Positions 8,685-22,326 of a stretch of 64,000 nt of DNA are shown piece after piece. The DNA comes from Heterobilharzia americana (Eukaryota; Platyhelminthes; Trematoda; Strigeidida; Schistosomatidae). The stretch lies in assembly GCA_944470555.2 (NCBI GenBank), contig OX104130.1, forward strand, positions 47,277,491 to 47,341,490. The letters run 5' to 3'. The notes beneath the pieces were generated by a model that saw only the letters and a program-made list of their open reading frames with translations, searched no databases and was not told where the DNA came from. The stretch's first letter is position 1; every line of letters begins with the position of its first letter. The position numbers and the translations under genes are program-made.

Positions 8685-11600
8685 AACGTGCATCATTTAA
8701 CACTATTGACTATGTATGTTTTTCCACTTATGTCATGCATAATTTGGTTTAAAAGACCAAACTACACTTACATCCACATTTGAGATTGTTTTCTCTTCTA
8801 GAATAAGTGTATTATTTGTTCCGTTTTCCTTGGTAGTGTATGGGTTGACATTCTAAGCAGTCATGTGATACCTGCAAACTATCAGAGATGAGGGAAAAGT
8901 TGGCGTGACGAGAACATAGCATTTTAGGCGTGATGAGGTAGCTTTTTTAACGGGCACGTTTTCAATACTTATATGTTATGAGGTTGTTTAGGTGCACTTG
9001 AACAGACATTAAAATTCAATACAACTATTCTTTTGGATTCAGTATATTAATCACATTCGCATTGGCAGTTGACTTCAAGATCGGCTGTCAATTCAATGGA
9101 ATTCTCAATTTGTCCTTCAGTTCAATCACTCATCTCCCATAAGTATTTTGCCTTTTGAACAGCTTTATAAAAAAATCAGGATAAACATTTTCTGATAACT
9201 ATGAGATTATAATAATATAAAACTCTGTATCACTATTACTATTGGAGTGAAACTTGGCTACTGTGGTAGATTGTAATTCTGTTCCACTCTGTTTGTTAAA
9301 ATTGTCAAACAGTGAAACAGTATTTATACTGTTTCGGAATGTAACAGTTCTGTAATTTTACAGCCGGAATCCGTAATTAGAATTAGCTAGGACTAGAATT
9401 CTCAGGGGAAAACAAGCATTTTAATTCCTATATTCACCCAATTTGTATATTCTAAACGGTTCCAAATCAATTTAAAAATATTTCCCCAAGACAGTTCTAC
9501 TGACCTTATTCATATGATAAAAAGTACCTCCACCTAAAGTAGCATAGTTACAGTAGCATTTAAAACTATAAATAATAGGATTGTAGTATAATTTATAGGA
9601 GCATAAAACGGGAATAAGGAATGAGAATGTTATGATACATGCATAAAAGTACTTTGTGTTAGCTAAATCTGACCTCCAGACAATACCACTTAGTCAACCT
9701 AACCACTTGATCTAAAGAAAAATGTCTAAAATGTGATACTTTTTTTAAACATAAATTTAACGGCTTACTTGTTAATGAATAAAAGGAACCAAGGTGTGGT
9801 TTTGCCAATAATTTCACATTCTTAAGGATACCATGAGACGAGAGTTGAATGTACATGTGCAAAGCTGTCAATATCGTGGCACTAAACAAATACTCTACAC
9901 CTCTGTTTACGTTTTGTTTTTTTTTATTTACCTCTTTATATGTTTATATCAAATCTTACTATTCAATGCATTTTATAGGATATATTGAGAGTATTCCTTG
10001 TGTTAAGTAGTATCATTTCATTCTCTTTCTAAATCCACCGATCAACTTTGACCGGGAAATTAAACTGGAACATTCTATCATTTTGATGATATATCCATGA
10101 ATTTTCAGCCATGAAAAGTTTGTCGAAACGTTGATTATTTTGCTTGTAACTTTTTTCTCTGTCTACCTTGATAACCTGTCTTGATCGTTGTTTGATTACA
10201 CAAAACTTCATCAAATTTAGATCTTCATTCTTTTACTCTAATTTATTTCTATCATCTTCTGTTCATATCGAACGTCATTAACTAACTGAGCTTAACTCAA
10301 TATTTTGCATGTTTTGTTCGGTAACTTGTTTGTCGGATGACTTAATTACGTAAGCTCACAATGTTAATCCCCCCTATTTTTATTGCTACCCCTGTGATAA
10401 TTCCTTTTGAAGAAACTCCCATTGTATTATGTTGATAACTGTGACAGTTTGTTACCATTGACTAACATTCTATGAATTTGTTCTTATGACTGACGTTTAC
10501 TCTGTCTTTTTCTGACCGTCTTAACCACTGACCAATATTCTGTTTAAATAGAGTGAGTTAAAGTATGTCAAATTTTCAGCAAAACTATTTTGTTATTCTA
10601 GTTTTTAAGCAGCTGACAAAATACCAGGGAAATAAAATGGGTCTGTTTTGTCCTGCTCCCATTGTTGTCCTTTCTCTTTCCAACTTCATAAAGTGGGATT
10701 GGTGTATGGATTTTTCAATGAGCTAAGTTTATGTAAGCCATAATCCTTCCCGTAATTTGAGTGTTTCGCCATAGAAACTAGCAGTTAAACTGGAACCACG
10801 TATTCTATCCGGCTTAGAATTTATCAGGTGAATGAGCATACTTTTCCATGTATACAGTCTGTTCTATTGAAATCTGAATGTAAAATGTACAGATTGTAAC
10901 ATAACTCGGTGCTGTTTTCCGGTTTATAAAGTATAGTTTTATGAAACAGTTATGCACAATTGAGACTTGATTAATTACTAAAGATTCATTTCGGAAAGTC
11001 GATTTCCGTAGTTCTCACGATGAAGTTATGGTCATTCTATCAACATTCATCTATGATAGTTTATTAAAGTTGTACTGTATGGCACGGTTATTAAACGCGA
11101 AGAAGGTACCTATAAGAAATAATTATGAAGTCTGTTACATAGAGTTTTAGTGATGCATTAAAAAATTTTGATGAAGGTTAAGGATCCACTTTATATATAA
11201 GTACCAACAATCACAAAACGAAGTTTAAGCCTAGTTTTCTGTGAACTAAATTCCAGCAGCTAACACTGAAACAGTGCACTACAATATCGTGTAACTTGTT
11301 CCAGTTTTCACATTGTACATTTGGTTGACAGACCAGGATTCTCGCTTAAGACGAAGCCACCACATTGACTTCTGTGGGTAAACAGTTCTTGTAAGATCAA
11401 AATATGTCAACGAAAAGTTACAGGAGCATGGATGAACCTGAATGTCACAGGTACAACCATAGTATGAGAACAGTTTATGAACTTTTGAGATCTAGCAGAG
11501 TAGTTCACAATAGCGTCTGAATACTCACCATATATCTTTCAGCTTATTTATGTTGACTCTATCGAATTTAATTTGATAGTTGATAATGTCAAGAAGATAT

Positions 11601-12660
11601 TTTTTGACAGATGCTGTATCGCTCTTAACTACAAACAATGAAATATCACGAAGTATTTCAAATAATCAGCATAATGCTTACTTAAAATATACTTAGGCTA
11701 GAGTAATAGTTGACCCAGTAATCAGACACACTGTAATCTAGCATTCGGAAGTGCATATGATTATTAATGATGCAGCATGGATGTGATCATACTTTCTTGA
11801 ATCACATTCAGATCACATGATTATTCCAGTCAGAAATAATAAGAAAGGTGTTTGATTTCGAAACAGTTCTCTTGGGAACGTTTTACTTTCTTTCCACTTC
11901 CTTTTTTGAATAAAGTTTGAGTCTGGAGAGCATGTACTTTTGCACGGGAGCAAGTATGTCCAAAGAATTCAATGTAGCAGATATTATGGAAGCAAAGCAG
12001 TATTTCATTTTTACTTAACTTTCCGTAAAACTTGTAAGGACCCGACAACTTTCTGAAATTGAACTGCTAAAGTGACTAGCTTCTGAAAGCGATAAGAAAA
12101 ATTCATGTCAGTATTTTAAAGTGACTTTCTCAGATCACCTTAATGTGACAGGCTTATCGCAGTGTAATGTAAAGATATTTGGTAGTGTAGGAAAACCTGT
12201 TTGACGGTGAGATTTTAAGTTGCAGCCTCCGGGTTACTGTTCCGGTATTTTACAAACTCACCTACCCGACGCACCTGCTGATCATGTCTTAATTTCACTT
12301 CAAACACCGAGAATTTTGGCTAGCTATGGTGTGAATTAGTGATATGTAGTTTTTTTCAATCATCATATCATTTAAGTCTCCCTGGTTAATGATGTACACA
12401 ATTATGCCAGTAAATAGACTACTTTCATTATAATCAGTTTCCTTTGCACTAAGATCAATCTACCAAAGCAATTTTATTGCACATAGTCTGGTCAGTAGGC
12501 AGTAGTTTGCTCTTCTTTTTAACTATGCAAGGTGATAATTTGGATGCAAATTAGCTGGATAGATAATGTGCTACTAAAGATAAAATTTCACGAAGAGGTA
12601 TATGGATGTTAAGGGGTACTCTTGAAGAATAAAAAGGAACTAATTTCTAATGAACAACCA
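8685..12660. other. AT-rich intergenic DNA, no recognised feature
   Basis: About 4 kb with only short chance ORFs (all under 80 codons, none with a recognisable domain). No element or RNA gene seen. Confidence 0.6.
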
Positions 12661-12722
12661 TGTCTTTTAGCTCAGCTGGCAAACTTCATGTTCAAAGACC
12701 TGGAGTTCTCTGGTCCTACTTC
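12661..12722 (+). repeat. tRNA-derived SINE-like head, degenerate
   Basis: A box A match (TAGCTCAGCTGG) starts at 12668. Exactly 44 nt later there is a weak box B remnant (GGTCCTACT). The 44-nt spacing is that of tRNA genes, but box B is mutated and no cloverleaf is evident. Confidence 0.35.
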
Positions 12723-13679
12723 TGTAGCAACCAAGGTATTCTCTCACTATAACTCATTTTTGTTGCGCGTGGTTGTTGAATGAGTGGCTCATACTAAACT
12801 CTTACTGGGTTAAATCACCAAATTTCGAATCATTATGTTCACTGAAAATAAGAAGTTAAAATATGATTCTCGAAGAAAATCTTTATAATAACAAGAGGAT
12901 GAGCATGAAATCAAACTGCAGGTGAGAGATACATTGGATCTACAGGAAAATAAACCGTTATAAACATATTCTCTGCATAAAGGCAGGTTCTGAAAGATAT
13001 TAGCGAACTTTCTCAACTCGCAGTTTTATCTGTTTATTAAGTTTTCAACTAGATTACTCATAGCACTTTAAAACAGCATCAAATAGTTTCGCAAAAGTTA
13101 AAAGTATGTCTTTTTTAACTTTCCTAATCACTTTATAGACGGTGTAAAATTTCTGTCAAATGGCCTTTAGTTTGCATAAATAGTTCCTTTGTCGTTTCAG
13201 TCAGCTCAGTATTAAATGACTTGTGTTTGTCATCTAAAGCAGCCAGCTTAAATTATAGAATGCAAAATCTGTGATTTAAGCCATGTGAATCACATATCCA
13301 GGGGATAACATTGGACGACTTCCACAGACTTTATCATTTAAAAGACTATCAATTAAAATCAGACCAATAATTCAGTAGTTTCAAGTCTTTCAAAAGATTA
13401 TTTGGATAATTATATATTTAGTACCCTAGAGACATAACTACATAAAAACCTTTCACCTATGCATGATCTGATTCAAAAGTCTTAATAGTCTACGCATTAT
13501 CACAATTTATACACACAACATCTACTTCAGATTTATAGATTCATTTTCAACAAACTTTTATTGATTTAAGTCAAATATAGTTTGGAAATTTCATACAGAT
13601 ATAAGCCTTTATCAAATTGAAAAGAGCAAGTACAGACACTGGAACAGAATATCTGTGTTGACAAATATTTTCACGGCTA
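12723..13679. other. AT-rich spacer, nothing recognised
   Basis: No coding or repeat signal was seen between the SINE-like head and the Penelope fragment. Confidence 0.5.
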
Positions 13680-14600
13680 ATCTTGAGCCGACAAAACCCA
13701 AATGTACAATCGACAAAACAACACCCCACTATAGATACGTCGACGATGCATCCATTGTATGTAAGAATTTACACCACACCAAATATGCTTGGAATCTATA
13801 GTAATGCACATCAAATCACTAGCTTCACAGTGGAACAAGAAGACAATGGTAAATTCAAATATTTGAACGTTAGCATTCAGCGTAGAACAGATGGCACACT
13901 TCAAGGATATATTCAACGCAAGAGGACATGGAATGACCTTTACCTTAGTTTCAGTAGTTTCTGTCCAGTCAAGTACAAACGAGCACCAGTACAGACGCTG
14001 TTCTGTAGAGCATGAAGAATATGCTCACCCACTAAAACTGAGGAGGAATTACTGCTTCCCTAGAAGTATCTTAAAGAAAATGTATGCCGGCAAGCTTCAT
14101 CAATAATTATCTCAGAAGGGAATACAGGAAAATTGATAAAGCAGTAGTCAGTAAGAAACCAGTCTTCATTCATCTGGACTTCAAAGGTGATGATAATGAG
14201 ATGGTGGTATAGCGAAGACAACGCACTGCACTAGGCAGGACATACCCACAGTGAAGCTAGTTTTGTTGTTTCTAACTTTTTGCTGGATGGTATAATCAAA
14301 GTCGACAGGTACCTCAAATATGTTAGCTCAACTGTATACATCAATTTGCGTATATCTTCCGGAGTTCTTATATTCAGAGAACACAAAGAAGGTCTTACCG
14401 TCGATATTTCGAAAATATCCTGAAGAGTCTGTGACTTAGAGGAGCAAGGATTCTCAATAGTGCAATCGCTTAGCGTTCAATGAATAAAAGACATCAAGTG
14501 GACGCCCAACAATCGTTCGGAATAATTAGCAAACAAGATAACTGAAATATTTGTCACTTTCCTCAAGTCACTGCAATCAAACACCTGAAACCAGATTAAT
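13680..14600 (+). mobile_element. Penelope-like element fragment (RT to GIY-YIG), decayed
   Basis: Reading through frameshifts on the plus strand, the RT palm motif appears first as HYRYVDDASIVCKN. It is followed by FKYLNVSIQRRTDG and LYLSFSSFCPVKYKRAPVQT, which match the region after the YVDD box in Penelope-like RTs. Further on, KKPVFIHLDFKGD, then remnants resembling SSYIQRTQRR and the closing AIKHLKPD, correspond to the linker and the GIY-YIG endonuclease. It differs clearly from the Penelope family at 32-39 kb, so it is a second family. The 5' half is missing, and stops occur throughout. Confidence 0.75.
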
Positions 14601-16595
14601 CTTCACTTACTCTGGTAGTGTAACTTCCGAACCTTCCATATATTTGGTTATAACGTTATCTTGTGGTATTATTAGATTTAAAGTTCACTCTAAACCCCAA
14701 TTTTAGTCTACAGAGTTGTGCTGATTATGTCCTGTTGCACTTTGTTTTTTGATTACTACTTACTAATCTCCTTACTGACTTATACAATTTCATCTTAATC
14801 CCATAATATTAGTTTTTCTACCCTGTCTGATTTCCACAAGAAATTTCGTTTGAATAAGGTATATATTTATGACATAATTACATGACACTTTGAATTCATT
14901 TCAATTTAGTTTCCTTCAGTATTTCAAATCAGGGAAATCAGGTGATTATATTGCCGATCAGCTGATTATGGATTTTGTCCGTTACCTCTACACAAGGGTC
15001 ATTTGGAACACAATGCTTATTTCTGCAGAGTGAAGTCTGATCTAGTTCACGTGTAAGTGGATCTTAACGTTAGTCATTGAATAATCTTAATATATTACGG
15101 CAAGTTATGATAAATTAGCATCAACAGATAAATAAAGGTGTTGATAAACTGAAATGTATTCAGTCAAAAACTAGCTCAAAACTGTACTTGCTTTCATTAT
15201 ATACGCTGAAGAATCAAAATAACAATGTAATCATCTTAAATTTTAGAATTTACCGTTTTTAGAAACATTTTTACGAAGATATCCTTGGCTACAGCACAAT
15301 TCAGAACGATTTCACAGGACACTTGGAAATCTACATATTTTAATTCATTCCTCTTATCTACATGTTATTACTAAGACATTTCGATAGTTATCGTCGTAAT
15401 TCACTGCTTTGTAAAGCAGATTTGCCTCTCGTAAAATACATATTGAAGCTTGGACAATGAATTTTAAAGGAGGTACAGATACCGCTAACTGAAATCTATT
15501 AAAATGCATTTATTTAGGTTTTTAGTCGATTTTTTCTCATTGTGATCACTTTATAAACAAACTTCACGGGATTGCATGCACACTTGTTATTGTTAACTTC
15601 TGTTTTCGATCAACATTTCAGGCTACCCCTGGATTGTCGTTTCGTTGTTGATTGATCAAAAAAAGCAGAAAGAAACCTGGTTGGTCAATGTATTCGATGT
15701 AAAATGTGGACTAAACGTTCGCTTTTAGCCTGAATAAAAGGTAGGGTTATTGATATTTTATGATATTGTTGCATACCCCATGTAACTTTATTCAAATTTC
15801 TTGACGTATACTAAATGTTCTAATATAACATTAACATTGAAACTAGTTTTGTTTATATACATTGCACAGCGAACAACTTAATTATAATTACATCCTTTTG
15901 AACCCTGTGGTATTTGTTTTTTGGTTTACCTGTCATTGACGCGTGTTCAACTGAAGAGTGTCAGTTAGGATAAGGCCTGTAACATTCTCGTCAAACACAG
16001 GCAATATCTGCTTGTGTTACCAGATTCACGTTGGAACGCCTTCGGAACTGATACCGTTGCGCACAATCAAACCACAAAAGTGGTCACTGACAGTTTCATT
16101 ATTATTCTATGTCAAAGGTTGTGTTATCTACATTTTATTAGCCCAGTGCTAACCAGGGTCTGAGGAGACAATTCCTTTACATCAAAACTCGTAGTTATTG
16201 GTTCAGTCAAATAACTATACGAACAGCCATATCTTCAGTTAGTTTTCACCTTCCTCCGGAGCCCGCCTACCGCGTCTTGTTTTTCGTATCCTTCATTAGT
16301 GTGGGAGAGTACTCCAGTAATCGGTACCTTTTGTTGTCTATCGAAACGTCAGTTAAAAGCAGTCTCTAGTCGAACTTTGTTCCGTCATTTCAATTGTAAT
16401 CTAGTTTGGAGTTTTATGGGAATTCATTTATTGATTTCAGGTTTGTATTCATCCCAGACTGACACCAGTTAGAGCATGGGAGCCCTTGGTAGTTGCTTTA
16501 TCCTAAAATGGAACTCCTTGGCACTTCGTATCCACAACATTCACGCTGTGTCACAAACTGTCAGAAGTAGGAAAATGTGGACCATCAGATTACAA
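14601..16595. other. AT-rich intergenic DNA, no recognised feature
   Basis: Two kilobases with no convincing coding region or repeat. Confidence 0.5.
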
Positions 16596-16800
16596 TCAAG
16601 TGACTAAGTGGTAACGTGGTTGGCAAGGAACCTGATGGTCGTGCGATCGATCCTTAGCGGGGAATGGGTGTGTCCTACTGAGCAGTCTCGCACTAAAACG
16701 AAACAGCTGTTCAGTGCTCTCTGGTTATTGATGGTTCTCCAACTGATGTCGGCCGTAGATGGATACAAACCTCAAATCAGTTGTACTCTGTTTCTGTAAA
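16596..16800 (+). repeat. tRNA-headed SINE with decayed hammerhead-like core (Smα-like)
   Basis: Box A-like TGACTAAGTGGT at 16601 and box B-like GCGATCGATCC at 16643 give a tRNA-like head. About 30 nt downstream lies CTACTGAGCAGTCTC, then AAAACGAAACAG. This has the order CTGA, stem II, GAAAC of the schistosome SINE/Smα hammerhead, but the core G8 is replaced by C. The tail (TTCAGTGCTCTCTGG) resembles the body of that repeat family as I recall it. Short enough to be a full SINE copy. Confidence 0.55.
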
Positions 16801-17784
16801 TATTCTAGTTTGTAAGCAACTGACAAGAACAATCAAAATAATAAAACGGATCTATATTATTCTGCTGCGACATTTGTTCTTAATATTTCAAAGCTCAGGA
16901 AACTTATCTAAAATGAACTGCAGATTAAATATTTCCTACACATGAAGATATAAAAATGTCTACCAAATGCCAAACGTTTACTTATATTGTCTGCCTTAAA
17001 AGATTATAGCCAACACTCTTACAGTTAAAGAGAATATAGTGTTACCGAACATAACCAATACTTGACAGAAAAATGTAAACCTCATACATCCCGCTTTATT
17101 TATTTGGATATCAATGTCTACCCTAAAACAATAGACTTCATTCGTAGTGACAAGAATTTGTAGTAACCTCAGTTTGTTTCCTCGAACATTTCATTTGACT
17201 ACTAGGCACTGTACATTGCTGAGATGTTTGTCTGCATCAGGAATGCCTGGAAACATTCGAGACACTTTCTTCAAGCCTTGTACACTTCCCGCTTCTTTTG
17301 GTTTCCGGTTTGCCGATCAACATGCGCTTGAAATACATTATTCGCAAACATTCCTGTTTTGGTTTATTCAGTCCGCATCGTTGTTAATTGAATTACTAGC
17401 AACGGGTACTGGACCTAACGTATACAAGAACTGAAAGCATTCTTTTACGTCATAGATCTATTAAAACCGATAATTGTGATAACGGACTAAATGTCATTTC
17501 AGAGTGTTTAGACGTTTAAAAATATGTGAATAGCTAAATGAGTACTCTTTTGGTAAATTTGTCTTCATGGGACCTAGAAGTGAAGTTTCATCGAGCATTT
17601 CCATTGTATGAGTCGCATTCCATTGTTATTCCTCATTGGGTTAGAGAAATTTTGCTAGCGTAATACTGATTATATAATATTATCAATTTTTATAGTATTG
17701 AAAAATCTCAATGATAGTACTGGGTGAAAGTCATGCCATATCTCGAATTGACAAAAGTAAGAAAATGTGGATCGTTGTTTTTTC
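16801..17784. other. AT-rich spacer, nothing recognised
   Basis: An open stretch at 17147-17434 (95 codons) has no recognisable domain and is not supported as a gene. Confidence 0.5.
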
Positions 17785-17960
17785 AACCTAGTGGCTCAGT
17801 GATAACATGTTCGCCACAAAATGTGAAGGTCCCCTATGAGCACTGATGAGGTGTTTCACATTAGAACGAACTGTTGAGTACTCCTAGGTTTCAATCTTTT
17901 TCCAACTGATCTTAGTCCATGGTGAATGTTAACTTGAAATTGCATGTGTTGGAAACTCGA
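17785..17960 (+). repeat. Second tRNA-headed SINE with decayed hammerhead-like core
   Basis: GTGGCTCAGTGATAAC (box A-like) is followed by GTGAAGGTCCCC, then GCACTGATGAGG with the exact CTGATGA core string. AGAACGAACTGTTGAG follows about 15 nt later. The order and body (GAGTACTCCTAGGTTTCAA) parallel the copy at 16.6 kb, so both are the same family. The GAAA of the core reads GAAC, so cleavage is unlikely. Confidence 0.5.
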
Positions 17961-20752
17961 CATTTCCAATATCTTGGTCACTTTCCGTTTATGTAATGGT
18001 TATCTTTGAACGATGTAATATCTATTAGGAATAACTCTGTTTAGGTATATCACTGGTTACGCAGACATCGTACAACTTGATTTATCGGACAAGAGCTTTT
18101 AGAAAAGGATTTAAAAGCATTTTAACTCACGGCTAGGACATTAACATATCCTCAATGTTATTCGGTCATAGAACTTGTGAACAAGTAATATTTTCCGTAC
18201 AGGTATCCTCGTTTTTCTCCTATTAACTGCCAGTGTTTTTCGTATTTGACAGTGTTTAATGCAATAAGTCGGTATTCAATCATATATGTTTATCGATTAA
18301 GCTTCTGTTGGGTACTGCTTGAATGTTCATTGCTGTTATATAAATTTAAATATAAGTGAGTAACTTACAACTAGATGATTTTTATAACCAGATATACGAG
18401 TCTTCTTTCTTCAAACAACTCTCAGGACTGCATATTTAGGTGAATTTAATAAATATTTTATTTGCTGTGCTAAATTAGCAAAGCATGAAGCTGTCAGTTT
18501 GGAAGCGACTAAAAGTGACGCATTTCAATTTTAATTTTGCCTTCTTTATGTTTATTAGGTTCATTGGTAAAACAAAAATTACATACAACACTGTTCAAGT
18601 AAGATATACTAAAATACCATACAAATATAAACATAAAATAAATACTGGTCACATTTTAACTCAGATGAGTAAGTAAATAAATATGATCTTGGTCGTTTAT
18701 GATACATTTTAAATGCATTCACACTACTAATTGGTTGTCTTCAAAAGGTTGAACTGAATTGTTTTTAAGACTCCGGAAAGTTAAACAACTTTTTTCGTTT
18801 CAGCTACATTTTCTTTTGTAGTAAAATCTATTTCATAAACGTTCTCAGTAAATATCTAATTCTTTGAAAATTCTTAGGTTTTTCAAAAGCAACATTTACT
18901 TAGTTCAGATTAATGGTATTATGAACCATTGATTTGATCAAAACTGAAAGATTTTGAAGATGAAACTCCAAGAGGACAAGTAATTTCGAGATTTTACCTG
19001 AGAACGAGGGAAAAATATACTTCTGTAGAAATTTAGGGAAAGATGAAACACCTATCTAGTATCATTTGATTCAAATTGATTTTTCAAACACTGAAAGCTT
19101 TCGTAGAATTTCGTATAAGCTTCATTTGGAATGTTGTAAAAATTTAAAAATAATTAAGCTCTCATTTAATGTTTCTAAATGGTCCTAAATCTGTTCAAAT
19201 GAAATGTATAGCAATGTAATTCGATGTACTGAGAATAGCATATAGTCCGTTTTATTACAATGACATCATTATCTGTTTGACATTAGTTTTCATTCAGTTA
19301 AGTTTATCTGACAAGGATGTCAGTATATGATAAACGCTTGGGAATATTTTGTGTAAACTTAGGAATTAAGAGTTTCTGCTTTCATCATTTTTGTTTATGT
19401 AAATATGATAGATAAATTGTATGATCTATTAAGTTCTCATAAACTGCAACTATGTTTCATGTTTTTGTTTTGTTTCCATGAATCAACATAGAATATACGT
19501 TTACCATGGGAAAATTCTTAAAACTAGTGTATAATTTGTTGTAAACCATCAGGGTAATAAGGTTTAAGAATTAAACTGTCATCTTATCTGCATTCTCTAG
19601 TCAGTAAACATTGTGGTAGCTTAAGTCCAGACCTAATGGGACTTTAGGGAAAATACGCATTCGTTTAAATAGCTATCTCAAAATCTGGAGTGTTTTAGCT
19701 AACAGTAAGTCATATCAAATTACGAAAGTAATTCAAGCAACTTTGAATATGACCATTGCAAATATTAAAGTCTTTTGATAACGACAAAAGGCATTTAAGA
19801 AGCCTTTTTCAATTAATTTACATTGTTGTTTTACTTAACCTAAGGTCTTAGAGTAAATACCTCTTCATAATTACTCTGACTACCAGCTAAAAGCACTTTG
19901 TTGCTTAACTTGATTCTTGTGAGCAGAATTTTAGCCCTATTGGTTTGAAATAAGTTCAAAAGACTTATTGAAAACTGAGTTACTCGATGTGTGCTAATGC
20001 AGTTGAGTGTAAGACTGTGTAGTCCATAGATAGTGGACTTATGACAGTACAAATGACACAAATTTTATTACTCTAACTGGGTTGTGGTTTTTGGAGTAGG
20101 TCATGAGTCCGTAATGTTGCAGAAAACTAAGCTGAAGAATGGATACTGGGATATCTGCTATTACTGAAGGCCAGGTGGAAACATCAAGGCCAAAACTGAA
20201 AGTTAAATTCTTGTTCCCTACATAAAAGTACTAGATTTATTGGTAACTTTAAAAGACACAGTTGTTGTTGACGTTCGCAATCACTGGGAGGATGTGTTAA
20301 CTTCCGCTTTTGCATCACTAAGAGACTTCTCAACACTATTCCTGAAGGATACCTGAAAGAGACGACTGTTTTGTGCCAATGACAGAAGTCGTCAGAAGTC
20401 TCCGACTCACGGGTTTATTAAAAACTCGTTTGTTGGGATTGTAAGTTCACATAGCAGCAAGAAAGGAAGTGCATAATATCCGTACTTATCTTACTACAAC
20501 GTGCTCTCTTGCTTTTAAGATGGTGGTGGTTTTCACAATCTTTCATGCCTGAGTGAAACTTGACTGCTGAACCTCTAATTCGTTTTAAGTGAAATTATTT
20601 ATCCTATCAATGCATTCAATTTTTCTTCTGAAACTCTTATTCTGTCCTGCAGGTTACAAAATAGCATAGTTGTGGCCACCAGGAATGATCGAAATTCGTT
20701 CTTACATTCTAAGAGCTCTTTTTAAAAGTTCATCGAAGTCATCATCGTTTCC
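17961..20752. other. AT-rich intergenic DNA, no recognised feature
   Basis: No gene, RNA or repeat could be supported in this 2.8-kb stretch. Confidence 0.5.
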
Positions 20753-21370
20753 TTAAGTGCCAGAACCTGCTGAATATTCCCACATAGTTTTCCTAGCTAC
20801 ACACGATAAAGTAACGTCTCGTATGTCGTGCATATGGTTTTCAACCTTGAACAATAAGAGGAATAATAATAATAACGATAGCAGTGGCAAGTCATTTGTC
20901 AATTGAACAAAAAGGTTCAATACAAAAGGGCAGTGCGAAAGAATAAAGATAATAAATAGATAAATAAATACACTAAGAAAAGGAAAAAAAAGCCAGTAAT
21001 ATTCTCGCAATATACCAGAAGCTCTGCCATGATTGTTTAGAAATTGGTGTCTTACACGAACTTGACAGAGGCAAAAGCCAATCGCCAATTATCCATGCCT
21101 TTTATACACCCATGAGTACGAGAGGGAGGAAGAACGCAGTAGAGTAGCCAGATGGAACATCATATACTATTGGCATGGGCTATCAAAATATATATTTAAC
21201 TCACTGGTTAGAGGACCACTTGCAAGCAACGCAACGTAACACAGCAATGTGCCAAATGGTGTGGATGCTTTACCTTGTGACTTCAGTAAGTCCGTTAAAA
21301 CTATGAAGGTCAGAAGCAATGTTGAATCTCGTCGAACCCTAGGCTGCTGACTTTGTGGAATTATTTGCTC
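20753..21370 (-). repeat. 5'-end repeat of a CR1-like family, copy A
   Basis: On the minus strand this matches, with many substitutions, the block at 50350-50780 and the plus-strand block at 25690-26000. Shared landmarks are GCCTAGGGTTCGA, a CATTTGGCACA/GCTAT segment, and a stretch translating as GFCLCQVRVR (LCVCQVRIK in the 50-kb copy). In the 50-kb copy it sits just upstream of ORF1 of a CR1-like element, so it is probably that family's 5' untranslated region. Here it is separated from any such element in the correct orientation. Confidence 0.6.
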
Positions 21371-21729
21371 TTAGAGTAGGTTGAGGATGAATACCATCTC
21401 CTACTGCACAGACAAGATGGGTTTATAAACTCAAATCACTCACGCTTTCACTACCTCAGCTAGTTTTTGGTTGTTGTCTGCTAACAAATGTGAAGGTTTT
21501 AAGAGAGTGAATATTCTCTCCGTAATCCATTAGATGCATAGTAATAGAGGTCTATGGGATGTTGGTTTCAGCTTTTCCCAAACATTTGCGTAAATCTGGC
21601 ATCATGTGGGTAGACAGATACCTTTCTTTGTGACTTATGTATTTGTTTCCGAAAATATATGTAAATTGATATGTCAGAGTTGGTGTTTCAGATTTCAGAG
21701 TTGTGGTTTCAGCCTATTTTAATCCTCTT
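21371..21729. other. Unassigned spacer, possibly 3' UTR of the CR1-like element
   Basis: No motif recognised. It lies directly after the C-terminal RT remnant of the minus-strand CR1-like element. Confidence 0.4.
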
Positions 21730-21739
21730 TCAGTAGATA

Positions 21740-22080
21740 TCTGTGCTCGTCCAGTTCTCTTTTGAACGAGTCAACTAGTGATGTGGACACCACTTCTTCT
21801 GGGGGTCAGTTCCAGGAATTGATTACTCGACACAACAGCCAGTACTCTCCGAAGATTATGTTTGTCATTTGCTTCTGTATTCTCCCATTGTGTCCTCTGA
21901 GGCGTCCCAACCTAGAGGAAAGGAAAAAAGTAGATAGATCAAGTCCAAAGTCATTACTTAGAATTCTGTAAAGCATGATTAGATCTCTCCTCTGTCTGCG
22001 GCGGGATAAAGAGAAGGAGTTCAGCTCCTGAAGTCAATCTTCATAGGTCAATCCAACCATTGCAGAAATTATCGGAGTGA
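21740..22080 (-). pseudogene. CR1-like RT C-terminal (thumb) region
   Basis: A minus-strand reading gives SFSLSRRRQRRDLIMLYRIL, then SSRLGRLRGHNGRIQ, then VINSWN and PPEEVVSTSLVDSFKREL. This is the standard CR1/jockey-type ending (RRxRGDLI..YKIL ... R..FF..RV...WN.LP..VV....V..FK..LD). An in-frame stop replaces one residue after WN. Confidence 0.85.
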
Positions 22081-22326
22081 CAGCCGTCTAAACTCGTACG
22101 AGAAGGTCTGAGTCACCTTTCAGACAAAGACTTACGGCCTATGCACAATTTTCTATTTTATACCTAACTAAGGATGTGTATAAGACGGTGAACATATCGC
22201 CACATTTTTGCAAACGTTCTGTCAAATGCCCGAAGTGTCATAAAACTCCGAGCTGCGATAAGTCGTCAGCATGGAGTGGTCTTTTAATCATAATACTGTG
22301 AATCCGAGGTCATTATGGTTTAGTAT

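Noticed and set aside
15958..16152. 64-codon plus-strand ORF
   Set aside because: No similarity recognised and no codon pattern or neighbouring exon.
17147..17434. 95-codon ORF resembling a secreted or membrane protein
   Set aside because: No signal peptide, domain or splice-site support, and ORFs of this size are expected by chance here.
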